Assembly: GCF_003172935.1 (NCBI RefSeq)
Contig: NZ_QGKS01000249.1
Location: 1-41,926, forward strand
Source of the DNA: Micromonospora sicca
GTDB taxonomy: Bacteria; Actinomycetota; Actinomycetes; Mycobacteriales; Micromonosporaceae
Direction: 5' to 3'
Length of the DNA stretch: 41,926 nt
Position 1 is the first letter of the stretch, and each line of letters opens with the position of its first letter. Shown piece after piece: positions 1 to 7,973 of the stretch. The notes under the pieces were generated by a model. That model was not told the DNA's origin. It worked only from the letters and a program-made list of their open reading frames with translations, and did no database searches. The translations under genes were made by a program, and so were the position numbers.

Positions 1-766
1 ACCCCCGCCCCCACCGCCCTACCAGCCACAGGCCGGGTACGGCAGCCAGGTACCGCCGTACCCGACGGCGCAGTTCCCAGCAGCTGCCAGCTGGAACCAG
101 GCGCCGGCGCGGCGGAAGGCGTCCAAGGGCAAGATCGCGCTCATCAGCGCAGGGGTGCTGGTGGTGCTGTGCTGCGGGGTGCCCGGCATCGTCGCCCTTG
201 TCTCCCCTACCAGTTCCGACAAGGACGCCACCACCCCGCCGGCCCCGACTATTCAGGCCGCGGATGCCCCGTCGACTGCAACGGAGGCAGGCCTCGCCGC
301 CACGCCAGCAGCACCGTCGCCGACTGCGGTGACCCCCAAGGCTGCCGCCACCCCTGTGATCGAGACCCGGACCGTCACCGAGACGCAGAAGATCGCGTAC
401 CAGACCAGGACCGTCAACGACTCCTCGCTACCCAAGGGCACCAGAAAGGTGACCACCCGCGGGGTCGCGGGAGTCAAGACCCTCACCTACCAGTTGACCC
501 TGACCGACGGCGTCCAGACAGCCAAGAAGCTGGTCCGCTCGCAGGTCACCAAGGCACCCGTCACCCAGGTCGTCAGGGTCGGCACCAAGGTCACCCAGCA
601 GTGCGACCCGAACTACAGCGGCGCCTGCGTACCCATCGCCAGCGACGTCGACTGCGCTGGTGGCAGCGGCAACGGCCCCGCCTACGTCGACGGGCCTGTC
701 CGAGTGGTCGGCAGCGATATCTACGACCTGGACCGAGACGGCGACGGTATCGCCTGCGACACGTGA
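1..766 (+). CDS. Membrane-anchored G5 + Excalibur domain protein (5' end outside window)
   Basis: The frame is open from the window edge to a TGA at 764-766, so the start lies upstream. The visible order is a Pro/Gln/Tyr-rich cytoplasmic N-terminus, a basic stretch (RRKASKGK), one transmembrane helix at about 140-200 (IALISAGVLVVLCCGVPGIV), a Thr/Ala/Pro linker, a G5 domain at about 355-590 (TVTETQKIAYQTRTV...LPKGT...GVAGVKTLTYQLTLTDG) and a C-terminal Excalibur motif with DLDRDGDGIACDT. G5 domains are thought to bind N-acetylglucosamine-containing glycans, and Excalibur is a predicted Ca-binding motif of extracellular proteins. A cell-surface protein is therefore likely; its exact role is unknown. 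A perfect hairpin follows the stop. Confidence 0.85.
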   Translation, partial: PPPPPPYQPQAGYGSQVPPYPTAQFPAAASWNQAPARRKASKGKIALISAGVLVVLCCGVPGIVALVSPTSSDKDATTPPAPTIQAADAPSTATEAGLAATPAAPSPTAVTPKAAATPVIETRTVTETQKIAYQTRTVNDSSLPKGTRKVTTRGVAGVKTLTYQLTLTDGVQTAKKLVRSQVTKAPVTQVVRVGTKVTQQCDPNYSGACVPIASDVDCAGGSGNGPAYVDGPVRVVGSDIYDLDRDGDGIACDT

Positions 767-780
767 CCAAATACAGGAAG

Positions 781-812
781 GTGCGGAGGCAGATTTGCTC
801 CTGCCTCCGCAC
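781..812 (+). terminator. Hairpin terminator after the G5/Excalibur gene
   Basis: Perfect 12-bp arms at 781-792 (GTGCGGAGGCAG) and 801-812, with an 8-nt loop, begin 15 bp after the stop codon. There is no long T-run, as is common for actinomycete terminators. Confidence 0.7.
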
Positions 813-872
813 GCCTCATTCCTATACCCCCGGCCAGCGGCGAATCTCAGCCCCCGACAAGCGGTACGCGGA

Positions 873-1115
873 GTGGCAGTGGCGGCAGTAGAGGCATGGT
901 TTCTGGATGGACCGGTCGACGGGAGACTCATGCCAGTGGAGGTCACCGCCGACGGCAGTCCACCGGCGGTGGTCAAGCTACCTCAGACGGGCTTCTACGT
1001 CGGGGCGAGCCACCTCGCGGCGCCCGCGGTTGAGCACGTCTACGTCCTCGCTGACAGGCTTGATGACACGGAGGTCTACCAGTACCGGCCGCCCGCTTCA
1101 GCGGCGAGAGGCTGA
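873..1115 (+). CDS. Small hypothetical protein with GPVDGR motif
   Basis: A protein of about 80 aa starting at GTG 873 or GTG 879 and ending with TGA. It contains WFLDGPVDGRLMPVE near the N-terminus and a C-terminal stretch HVYVLADRLDDTEVYQY. The GPVDGR-x-L-x-PV pattern recurs in the minus-strand protein at 3247-3474 (GGPVDGRSLLVPVD), which also ends in a Tyr-rich, Trp-rich strand. The two are probably members of one small family. I do not know its function; similar short proteins occur on actinobacterial mobile elements. No convincing ribosome-binding site decides the start, so the 5' end is uncertain. Confidence 0.5.
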   Translation: MAVAAVEAWFLDGPVDGRLMPVEVTADGSPPAVVKLPQTGFYVGASHLAAPAVEHVYVLADRLDDTEVYQYRPPASAARG

Positions 1116-1233
1116 CCACCTACCGCCGGCGGAACGCTGTTCTGCAGTTGTTCGCTCGCAGACCATTGCTATGACGGTCGACACCTGTGTATATCGAAGT
1201 ACCGCTATCTTCGATTGATCGGGAGAGCCGACC

Positions 1234-1893
1234 GTGACCCGTACCCTGCGCTGGGCCGCCACCCTGCTGGCCGCCGTCACCGCCACCACCGCCCTGACCG
1301 CCGCCCCCGCCCACGCCGAGACCTACTCCGCCGCCCTGCGCACCGCCGTGGCGAACCTGCCCGTCGCCACCGAGGTCCGCACCGGCTACGACCGCAGCCT
1401 GTTCCCCCTGTGGGTCGACGCCGACGGAGACGGCTGCAACACCCGCTACGAGGTCCTGATCGCCGAGGCCACCACCAAACCCACCATCGGCTCCGGCTGC
1501 AGCCTGTCCGACGGGCGCTGGTACTCCTACTACGACAACGCCTACTGGACGATCACCAGCGACCTCGACATCGACCACATGGTTCCCCTCGCCGAAGCGT
1601 GGGACTCCGGCGCCCGGAACTGGACCACCAGCCGCCGCCAGTCCTACGCCAACGACCTCGGCGACTCCCGCCCCCTGGTCGCGGTGACCGACAACGTCAA
1701 CCAGGCCAAGGGCGACCAGGACCCCGCGACCTGGATGCCGCCCTACAGCTCCGCCCGTTGCCGCTACATCAACGAATGGGTCGCCACGAAGATCCGCTGG
1801 CGGCTCACCGTCGACACCGCCGAGAAGAACGCCCTGACCAGCTGGGCGAACTCCTGCTCCAACGTCACCATCACCGTCGTCCGCGCCTTCTAG
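1234..1893 (+). CDS. Secreted HNH-family endonuclease (DUF1524)
   Basis: 219 aa from GTG 1234, preceded by GGGAGAG. A Sec signal peptide (MTRTLRWAATLLAAVTATTALTAAPAHA, cleavage after AHA) is followed by a DUF1524/GmrSD C-terminal HNH-like domain. The predicted active-site segment is DIDHMVPLAEAWDSG with His115, followed by the conserved DNVNQAKGDQDPATWMPP containing Asn156. A Ca-binding-like loop DADGDG sits before it (about residue 67). Two Cys pairs are consistent with an exported protein. Family members are predicted extracellular nucleases; activity here is inferred. It is a single gene with no obvious operon partner. Confidence 0.88.
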   Translation: MTRTLRWAATLLAAVTATTALTAAPAHAETYSAALRTAVANLPVATEVRTGYDRSLFPLWVDADGDGCNTRYEVLIAEATTKPTIGSGCSLSDGRWYSYYDNAYWTITSDLDIDHMVPLAEAWDSGARNWTTSRRQSYANDLGDSRPLVAVTDNVNQAKGDQDPATWMPPYSSARCRYINEWVATKIRWRLTVDTAEKNALTSWANSCSNVTITVVRAF

Positions 1894-2267
1894 CAACCAC
1901 GGGTAAGGGCGGTGCCGCTCCGTACGGTGCTGCGCCGCCCTCGCCTCGACGCTGACCTACGCATTACGAGTCGGTGGCCTGGCCCTGGTCCACCGCCGGG
2001 TCCTCGTGCCCGACACGGTGTCGCGGTTCGCGATCGTCCGCTCATGCTCGCCGGTTTGGCTGCTCGCTTGGCTGCTCGGCGGGACCCTGACGCCTCGCTT
2101 ACAAGGCGGTTTCGGCAAGACTGGCAACGTCCGCTGACGTCCACCGCGTTCGGGTCAGAGGCGACGTGCGTTTGCGTTCGTCCGGCGTCAGCCGCCAGCG
2201 CTGATGTCAACGGCTGATGTCAGGCTGCGGCGTACCGGCTTCATGGTTGCTGAGGGCGCGTGACGTG
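1894..2267. other. Gap without a recognisable gene
   Basis: I see no credible coding sequence here. Open frames on both strands have no start signals and low-complexity Arg/Pro/Ala content. No strong terminator or operator was recognised. Confidence 0.5.
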
Positions 2268-2285
2268 ATGCGCAAGGATGCAGGC

Positions 2286-2963
2286 ATGCGCCGTCACCCT
2301 CCGTCCGGCAGTTCCCCCGAGCCTGTCTCAGCCCTCCGATGCCATACCCGCTGGCCGCGTCTAATCGCAAACCTTCGTGTCCTGGCGGATTCCCGTGGCG
2401 ACGCTGCCTCTGCTCGTGCTGACGGCTATGGCCTCATCTACGAGAGAGCAAGGGGCGCCATGGTCCTCGACGTGGTGATGTCTCGCCAAAGGGGTTACGA
2501 GACGCGCGTGCTGCCCGCCGTCAGGCCGTTCACCGAGAACGGTTTCACTCTTCGCGATCTCGTTGCTTCGCCTCCGGATCGCGCCCAGCTCGGCCTAATG
2601 GCCGGGGAGCAAGCAACGATGGTCGGGGTTGCAGAAGGTCTCCTGGCGTTCGCACGAGATGAGGGCATTGATGACGAAGACGAGGCATGTAGGGAGTGGG
2701 CCAAACGAGCGGCGGGCCTAGCACATGCCTTCCGGTGTGAGGAACGGGTCGGAGGGGTGAAGGGCATCGGCCTTGCCCTGTTCTGCTACCTCCAGATGCG
2801 TTCAGGCGGAGACGGCGTAAAGCCGGATGGACGAGTACGCGCATCCCTTCGCGGGCAGGGGTTCCCATGCCCCAAGGACCCCCACGCTGTGCTTACCGTC
2901 GCCCAGGCGGCCGCTGCCGAACTCCAGGTGAGCCAGCTTTGGCTCGATCAGCTTCTGTGGTGA
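2286..2963 (+). CDS. Hypothetical protein with HhH/DNA-glycosylase-like features
   Basis: 225 aa from ATG 2286 (AAGG eight bases upstream); ATG 2268 is an alternative. The protein is mostly helical. Residues 157-169 (GVKGIGLALFCYL) resemble a helix-hairpin-helix G-x-x-G-I-G turn. They are followed by KPDGRV with Asp181, spaced like the catalytic Asp of the HhH-GPD DNA glycosylase superfamily. The C-terminal part (VLTVAQAAAAELQVSQLWLDQLLW) would complete the helical domain. This is a structural guess from motif spacing, not a recognised family. A hairpin follows the gene. Confidence 0.6.
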   Translation: MRRHPPSGSSPEPVSALRCHTRWPRLIANLRVLADSRGDAASARADGYGLIYERARGAMVLDVVMSRQRGYETRVLPAVRPFTENGFTLRDLVASPPDRAQLGLMAGEQATMVGVAEGLLAFARDEGIDDEDEACREWAKRAAGLAHAFRCEERVGGVKGIGLALFCYLQMRSGGDGVKPDGRVRASLRGQGFPCPKDPHAVLTVAQAAAAELQVSQLWLDQLLW

Positions 2964-2993
2964 TCCCAGCCGAGTGGCCGGTAGCGCCGGCGT

Positions 2994-3031
2994 GCTGACC
3001 CATGCCACCTCGACGACTTGCATGGGCCAGC
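2994..3031 (+). terminator. Hairpin after the HhH-like gene
   Basis: 12-bp arms at 2994-3005 and 3020-3031 with one mismatch and a 14-nt loop, 31 bp after the stop codon. Confidence 0.5.
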
Positions 3032-3063
3032 GCTGCTCGGCCGCGCCTCACTGAACTACCGAA

Positions 3064-3214
3064 GGCTCGAACCCTGAACCCCTCTCGTCGGGCGTCGATC
3101 ATCCCAGATCGGGCGGATCGGCATGCTGACCTGGGCGACGTTTGTCATGGCCTTACAGGCGTTCACAGCCCTTGTCGGCGTCAGTAGTGCCCGCCACGTG
3201 CCCGATGATCTTGC
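3064..3214. repeat. Degenerate repeat copy A with tRNA T-arm-like end
   Basis: About 150 bp that aligns with 5926-6075. It begins with CTCGAACCCTGAACC (3066-3080), identical over 15 bp to the T-loop/T-stem and variable region of the tRNA-Lys at 16659-16673. It then shares CAGATCGGGCGGATCGG and CTTGTCGGCGTC blocks with copy B and ends in GATGATCTTG. It may be a decayed attachment site or the edge of an old integration. Confidence 0.6.
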
Positions 3215-3246
3215 TGGCCGCGAGTCCACGTCCCGTCCTGTGTCCA

Positions 3247-3474
3247 CTACCGGCCGGGCGCCCAGACGTAAATCCACGGCGGGCCGGTGCCGGCCACCGG
3301 CTCCAACTCGTAGACGCCGGCCATGTCGGCATCGAGTAACTCGCCACCGAATCCCACCCACAGCCAGTTCTGGTCGGTCACGTTGGGCGGGACGCCGTCC
3401 TCGTCGACGGGCACCAGCAAGGACCGGCCGTCGACCGGACCTCCAACGCACGGCACGTCGACCTTCTCCCACAT
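3247..3474 (-). CDS. Small hypothetical protein, GPVDGR family
   Basis: 75 aa from an ATG at 3474. It has CVGGPVDGRSLLVPVDEDGVPPN near the N-terminus and a C-terminal GPPWIYVWAPGR. It is related by the GPVDGR-x-L-x-PV pattern to the plus-strand protein at 873-1115. It is acidic and probably cytoplasmic, with no signal peptide or membrane helix. Function unknown. It lies between the two degenerate repeats at 3.06-3.21 and 5.93-6.08 kb. Confidence 0.5.
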   Translation of the reverse strand: MWEKVDVPCVGGPVDGRSLLVPVDEDGVPPNVTDQNWLWVGFGGELLDADMAGVYELEPVAGTGPPWIYVWAPGR

Positions 3475-3604
3475 CCCCGATCATCAGACGGCCGTCCTGA
3501 TGACCAGGCAATTTCGCCCGTTCCCCCCGCTTCCGCTGCCATTCGTACGCCGTTGCGGGCTTCGGGGACTCGGCGTGCTTGTCAATCAAACCTAGACTCA
3601 CTGC

Positions 3605-3835
3605 ATGAAGCGTCCGCGTCTCCGGATGACGCAGCTCGCCGGGTTCCTGCTCTGGCTCGCCTCGGGTGTCGGGTTGTGGTTGGGCTGGCCCGATAAGGTC
3701 GCGTCGCTACTCCTCGCCGCCGGTCTGCTCGTGTTTCATGGTCCGACTGTCATCACCGCTTGGCGGGAAAGGGAATCCAAGCCGCCGAAGCCTGCGGAAG
3801 AGGTTCTGAAGTGGTATCCGAAATGGTGGGCCTGA
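3605..3835 (+). CDS. Small two-helix membrane protein
   Basis: 76 aa from ATG 3605. A basic N-terminus (MKRPRLRMTQ) is followed by two hydrophobic segments at about residues 11-28 and 32-50 and a charged C-terminal tail ending EEVLKWYPKWWA. No clear Shine-Dalgarno sequence precedes the ATG, so the transcript may be leaderless. No family recognised. Confidence 0.55.
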   Translation: MKRPRLRMTQLAGFLLWLASGVGLWLGWPDKVASLLLAAGLLVFHGPTVITAWRERESKPPKPAEEVLKWYPKWWA

Positions 3836-4773
3836 CAGGGGCTTCTCGCCGACAGTGCCCGATGATCTTTAGGCAACCACGGTGGCCTGGCGTCTTGCCA
3901 TCCCTGTCTGCCGCCGACCCACACCTCGGTGGAGCGGGCCAGGGCCAGGGTGACCAGGTGGAGCGCCCTACCGGAGGCACGGCGACCAGGTCCACGTGCG
4001 GTAGCCGAGGGCCGCAGGGCTACGACCCCCGCCGGGGGGAGCCTGGGTGGCGGTTGTCATTCGTTGTCAGCAGGCATCGTCCTACCTGCTCAGGCGCGGC
4101 CACCCAGTCGCTCTTTCCCGTCCGTTACCGTCGTACAGCAGCCTGTTTGCTGACCCGCTGCTGACTCCGCCTAGCGGTGCGGTTAGGCGCGCGCGCCGCC
4201 GTCCGGTGCGGTTGCTTCCAGCGTTGCTGTCGACAGCTTTATGGCCGGCCTACTTCGTGGGCAGGCCCTGGGGTCCTCTGCCTGCGGGCGATACGCGGGC
4301 TGGTCGGGCGTGGGCCGGTAGGTCACGACCTGGGCGTGCCGGTCGCCGCGGTGATACCCAGCGATCAGGGCGCACCAGTCAGCCCCTGCCTGAGGGTGGT
4401 TGGCCAACACGTCATGGCTGTTCAGCTCACCTCGTCGCGGGCTGTCGGGGGGCTGCCTACTTAGTGTCGAGCCGGACCGTCCGATTTTCAGATCCAGGCG
4501 GCAGCGGTCGCAGGCACTCCGACGAGCGGTCGCTGATCGCTCGATGCCGAGCCCGGCTGTCCGCGGCTGCTCCCGTTGTCGTCATGCTGCCGTCAGTAAC
4601 CAAAGCCCCGGCCGCCCGACGCTGTGGCCCAGGCGGCTTACTCGGAGGTGGGACTCCTGGCCTCTTCGCCGATCAGTTCAGCTCGGGGCGTTAGTTGGAG
4701 TCCGTCGTCTACCTTCGAGGCTGCATGGTCCTAACCTCGGGCAACGCCCGAAGCGATCAATCGAGGTGAACGG
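3836..4773. other. Long gap with only a weak candidate gene
   Basis: 938 bp with no strongly supported gene. A partial copy of the GATGATCTT-type repeat lies at 3850-3870 (GACAGTGCCCGATGATCTTT). One minus-strand frame (4183-4410) has plausible actinomycete codon use and is listed separately. GAGGTG, the ribosome-binding site of the following gene, is just before 4774. Confidence 0.5.
4183..4410 (-). CDS. Possible small gene or gene fragment
   Basis: Up to 75 aa from a GTG at 4410. The middle part (ADWCALIAGYHRGDRHAQVV) has strongly G/C-biased third positions and sensible composition, unlike the surrounding frames. There is no matching ribosome-binding site, and no family is recognised. It could be a remnant. 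Confidence 0.25.
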   Translation of the reverse strand: MLANHPQAGADWCALIAGYHRGDRHAQVVTYRPTPDQPAYRPQAEDPRACPRSRPAIKLSTATLEATAPDGGARA

Positions 4774-5832
4774 GTGCCGCTAACAGAGGACTTTGACAGA
4801 CACGGAGTCATTTCCCGCAGCGCTCTGGACCGGATGCTCAGCGAATACGCGGGCAGCGAAAGCTTCATACGGGAAATGTGGGACTTCGCACATCAGCCAG
4901 GTCCACTTGCGAGCCTCCTCGGTGACCTTAGGTGGCACATTTACCGAGCCGGAGATGCCATCCGAGACTACTCGCCCGGCATTTCCCAATTCACCGTACT
5001 CAAAGCACCAGTGATCGATGATGAGCATCTACGTAAGTCGCTGTTCCTCGCCGCGCGTTCGACGTTTATCTTTCCGGAAAAAATACACATCACAAGTTAC
5101 GAAGACGTTACCCCGGATGATGCTAAACAATATGAGGGATGGGGTGTAGAAGTTAGCGCGGAATTCATCCGACACTTGTTCGACTACCGGGGGCTGATCG
5201 ATTCCGGCGCAGTTCGATTGCTTGGCTCAAGCATCGGGTACACCAGCCAATTCGCTCAGACAAAGACTCACGTAACGGCAGACGAACTCCCAGACATGCG
5301 GGCGCTGGCCGTGGGAGACAACGAGGAGGTTGCCAGGCTGGCGTCGCTACTCCGGTCCAACCGCCAGGTTCTCGACCTCGCGACGACATACGTGCCTTGG
5401 ATTGCCCAAGCGAGCCTAGATGACGTCGTTAAGCTACGTAGCGAGAACGAGGACCTGTTATCTGATTTCCAGCGTGCCTACCACAAGGCACTGGTCGAAC
5501 AGATCTCACATGGCGATGCGGTCGACTTTGGCCGCATCTCCCGGCAGATCGAGGGAGACGTCATCCGCCCGAGCCTGCGCACAATCGAGCGCCGTTACGC
5601 GCGTGAAATCGCCAACCACCGGAGGTTGCGCAACCTTGGCGCTACGGTCGCATTTCTTCCACTCGCCGCCGCTGTGACGGCCGAAGTGGTTACCTCAACG
5701 GGCAACTTTCAAAGCCTTGTCTTGTCCGTCGCCCCCACCGTGTCGGCGCTGACGAATGCGGTATTAATAAATCGGTTCCAGCGCAAGTTGTCCAGTGATG
5801 CTCTGCTGGATTCGCCGTTCTTTCTGCTATGA
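4774..5832 (+). CDS. Hypothetical protein with C-terminal membrane helices
   Basis: 352 aa from GTG 4774 with GAGGTG upstream. The N-terminal 290 residues are soluble and charged, with helical segments (for example residues 215-275, KLRSENEDLLSDFQRAYHKAL then RTIERRYAREIANHRRL). Two hydrophobic segments follow at about residues 287-305 and 310-330, so it is probably anchored to the membrane by its C-terminus. Codon use is less G/C-biased than in the neighbours (AT-rich stretches near 5065-5105 and 5760-5775), suggesting recent transfer. It lies between degenerate repeats A and B and is the only substantial gene there. Function unknown; a phage- or defence-type cargo role is possible but not shown. 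Confidence 0.8.
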   Translation: MPLTEDFDRHGVISRSALDRMLSEYAGSESFIREMWDFAHQPGPLASLLGDLRWHIYRAGDAIRDYSPGISQFTVLKAPVIDDEHLRKSLFLAARSTFIFPEKIHITSYEDVTPDDAKQYEGWGVEVSAEFIRHLFDYRGLIDSGAVRLLGSSIGYTSQFAQTKTHVTADELPDMRALAVGDNEEVARLASLLRSNRQVLDLATTYVPWIAQASLDDVVKLRSENEDLLSDFQRAYHKALVEQISHGDAVDFGRISRQIEGDVIRPSLRTIERRYAREIANHRRLRNLGATVAFLPLAAAVTAEVVTSTGNFQSLVLSVAPTVSALTNAVLINRFQRKLSSDALLDSPFFLL

Positions 5833-5925
5833 AAGATCCAGAAGGAGCACAGGCGTTGAGTATGTCAGGCCCAACGGTGCGTCTCAATCGGCGACCAAGC
5901 TGTTAGGAGTTCGATTTAGACGGGG

Positions 5926-6075
5926 ACTTGAACCCTGAACCCCTCCTGGCGGTCTGTGGACCATCTCAGATCGGGCGGATCGGCCGCCTGGCCTCGGGAG
6001 TTCTTCCGCTGCCTTACAGCGGTTGACAGTCCTTGTCGGCGTCGGTTGTGCCCGCGTTGTGCCTGGTGATCTTGT
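5926..6075. repeat. Degenerate repeat copy B with tRNA T-arm-like end
   Basis: Aligns with 3064-3214. GGGACTTGAACCCTGAACC at 5924-5942 differs in one of 19 positions from the T-arm of the tRNA-Lys at 16655-16673. On the minus strand both copies encode the same short ending, AGTTDADK-x-C-x-x-L followed by TAA (stops at 3153-3155 and 6014-6016). This suggests a shared gene 3' end followed by an att-like site. Confidence 0.6.
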
Positions 6076-6169
6076 CGAGGTCCGCGGCGACGATCGCATC
6101 GAGCCGGTGGGCGGCCAGCTGGACAACGTCGCACCAGGGAGCCAAGCCATTCCGCGTACTGTCTGACAG

Positions 6170-6757
6170 GTGAACTGGCGCTCGCCGAGACCGGCCGTCA
6201 TAGCGGCAGCGCTCGGTGCTGCCTTCGTCCTCTCTGCCACCGTCTCGCTCGCCGTGCCGATCCTGAACCGGAGCAGTGATGGTGGCAGCACCGCGGCAGA
6301 ATCGGCCGCCGCCCCCCGGTTCATCACCTGTTTCCAACCTCCGCAACCGACCGGAGCGGTGCCCGATCCATGCTGGGACCTCGCCGTCGCCGCTGGCCGG
6401 AGCACGCCGAGCCACGCGGCGCGGGAGGCCGCCCGACTCGCCGCCGTTGAACTCCGAACGGAGTTGTCGGCCGTGAAGGATCGACAGCCGTCGGTCTGCA
6501 TGACGACTGCGGCCGGCGGTCCCGGGCCATGTAGGCGCGACAACATCGACGCCGGCGAGCTGCGGACTGCGCTGAACCGCGTGGGTCTGGTCGACCACGT
6601 CGTACGGCCCGCGCGGTCCAACGACATCACCGAGGGCAAGGGGCTCGTGTTCGCTGCGCGGGTTGAAGGTGCCTGCGTGCTCGGCTACGTGCTTCCTTCG
6701 CGCGAGGCGGCCGGCGTAGCTGGAACGCTGCCCGATGGCACCTGCTTGTCCGTCTGA
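6170..6757 (+). CDS. Hypothetical exported or membrane-anchored protein
   Basis: 195 aa from GTG 6170. The N-terminus (MNWRSPRPAVIAAALGAAFVLSATVSLAVPIL) is a signal anchor or uncleaved signal peptide. The extracytoplasmic part contains Cys residues (CFQ, PCW, CMT, PCR, ACV, TCL) that could form disulfides. No domain recognised. It starts about 95 bp after repeat B and stands alone. Confidence 0.65.
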   Translation: MNWRSPRPAVIAAALGAAFVLSATVSLAVPILNRSSDGGSTAAESAAAPRFITCFQPPQPTGAVPDPCWDLAVAAGRSTPSHAAREAARLAAVELRTELSAVKDRQPSVCMTTAAGGPGPCRRDNIDAGELRTALNRVGLVDHVVRPARSNDITEGKGLVFAARVEGACVLGYVLPSREAAGVAGTLPDGTCLSV

Positions 6758-6983
6758 TCAGCCCTCAACCCGATGGGCCGCAAGCGCCAGGTAGCGGGTG
6801 CAGTCGGTGGGACCGTGCCGCTGCCTCCACTGCCGCACACGGTTTAGGAAGGAGTTAGGGCCTCACCGACAAAGGCCGTGGCTCCCTGCGCAAACGCTCG
6901 TTGGATAGCTTGCGCTGTCCATGATCATTCCGCGAATAGTCCGGATCTTTCGCGGCTCACCCACCAAGACGCCGCGGCCTGGC

Positions 6984-7844
6984 TCAGTGCATTGCGGCGT
7001 CCTCGTACACGACTTGATGTTTCGTCGGCCAGCCAGGCAAGTCACGGGGTTGGCCGGGCGGCAGAACTGGGGCGAGCATCCGGAACAGGCGCTGCATCGC
7101 TAGGTCGTCGTACTCCTCAGGCGTTCGCGTCGCCCGCAACAGCACACCACCAGCGGCCAGCCGGCGAACCTCGGCCACCGCACCGGCCGATTCAATCGCA
7201 TCGGCGCCACCGAGGCGCTCGACGAGTTCCCCCGGCACCACCGTCACCCACGAATACCCCCGCAGCACCTGCCGACTCTGCTTCAGGGAGACATCGGAAT
7301 CACGGCGAAGCGACTTGTCCAGCTCAGTGCTGCCCTCGTCACCCACGTCCTTGTTGATCTCCCCATATGCCGGGTCGGCGTCGGCCAGGACTTCGGTCAG
7401 GAAGTCCACCCACCGGTCGTACTCCACGGCCGGGTCAAAGGCCGCCCCCAGCATCGCCCGAATGACCAGCCGCACCCACGGGTTGTTGTCCAGCACCCGG
7501 GTCACCTCCAGCCGGATCGCGGCGTACGACAGTCTCTTCTCCGCCGTATGGACCGAGGCGGCAACCACCACCGGGTTCTCGTCAATGCGCTCCAGCGCAG
7601 CCGCCCACCGCTTACCTGAACGACGAACAGCACGTATCGGATCCCGCTCCGTGCTGCACACGATCAGCGAAGCCGCCGCGTCCGGATCCTTCGCCGCCAC
7701 CGCCCGCGACACCTCACCGAACAGCCCATCCCAACCCTGCTGCAGCCACGCCCGCGACGTTCGCGCCACCCGTGCGGCATCCCGCGGATCCAGACATACC
7801 TGCGCGAACAGCGAGGAGTCATCCGAGCAGTCGTAGTAGATCAT
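6984..7844 (-). CDS. Hypothetical protein
   Basis: 286 aa using ATG 7844 (MIYYDCSDDSSLFAQV), which has GGGAGG and GGCAGGG upstream. A longer frame reaches 7922 but adds an unlikely N-terminus. The protein is soluble, mostly helical and acidic in the middle (WVDFLTEVLADADPAYGEINKDVGDEGSTELDKS). There is no signal peptide and no family I recognise. The IS256-family element is inserted about 130 bp upstream of the start and probably separates the gene from its original upstream region. Confidence 0.65.
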   Translation of the reverse strand: MIYYDCSDDSSLFAQVCLDPRDAARVARTSRAWLQQGWDGLFGEVSRAVAAKDPDAAASLIVCSTERDPIRAVRRSGKRWAAALERIDENPVVVAASVHTAEKRLSYAAIRLEVTRVLDNNPWVRLVIRAMLGAAFDPAVEYDRWVDFLTEVLADADPAYGEINKDVGDEGSTELDKSLRRDSDVSLKQSRQVLRGYSWVTVVPGELVERLGGADAIESAGAVAEVRRLAAGGVLLRATRTPEEYDDLAMQRLFRMLAPVLPPGQPRDLPGWPTKHQVVYEDAAMH

Positions 7845-7965
7845 CGAGCCCTGCCACCTCCCGTTGCGACAAACGTCAGGAACTCCTTGATGACCTCCAG
7901 GCAACCAACACGCCTCTGTCACCTGCTGCTCTACGCGGGCTGAGCTGCTACGACGGTCCTCTGCT

Positions 7966-7973
7966 ATGCGTAC
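7966..7973 (+). repeat. Target-site duplication, left copy
   Basis: ATGCGTAC immediately before the left inverted repeat, identical to 9349-9356. IS256-family elements typically make 8-9 bp duplications. Confidence 0.92.

Noticed and set aside
3153..3347. Minus-strand frame ending AGTTDADKGCERL as an integrase C-terminus
   Set aside because: The IGH-x3-TT pattern recalls a tyrosine recombinase box, but the spacing is wrong and no catalytic Tyr follows; kept only as a repeat.
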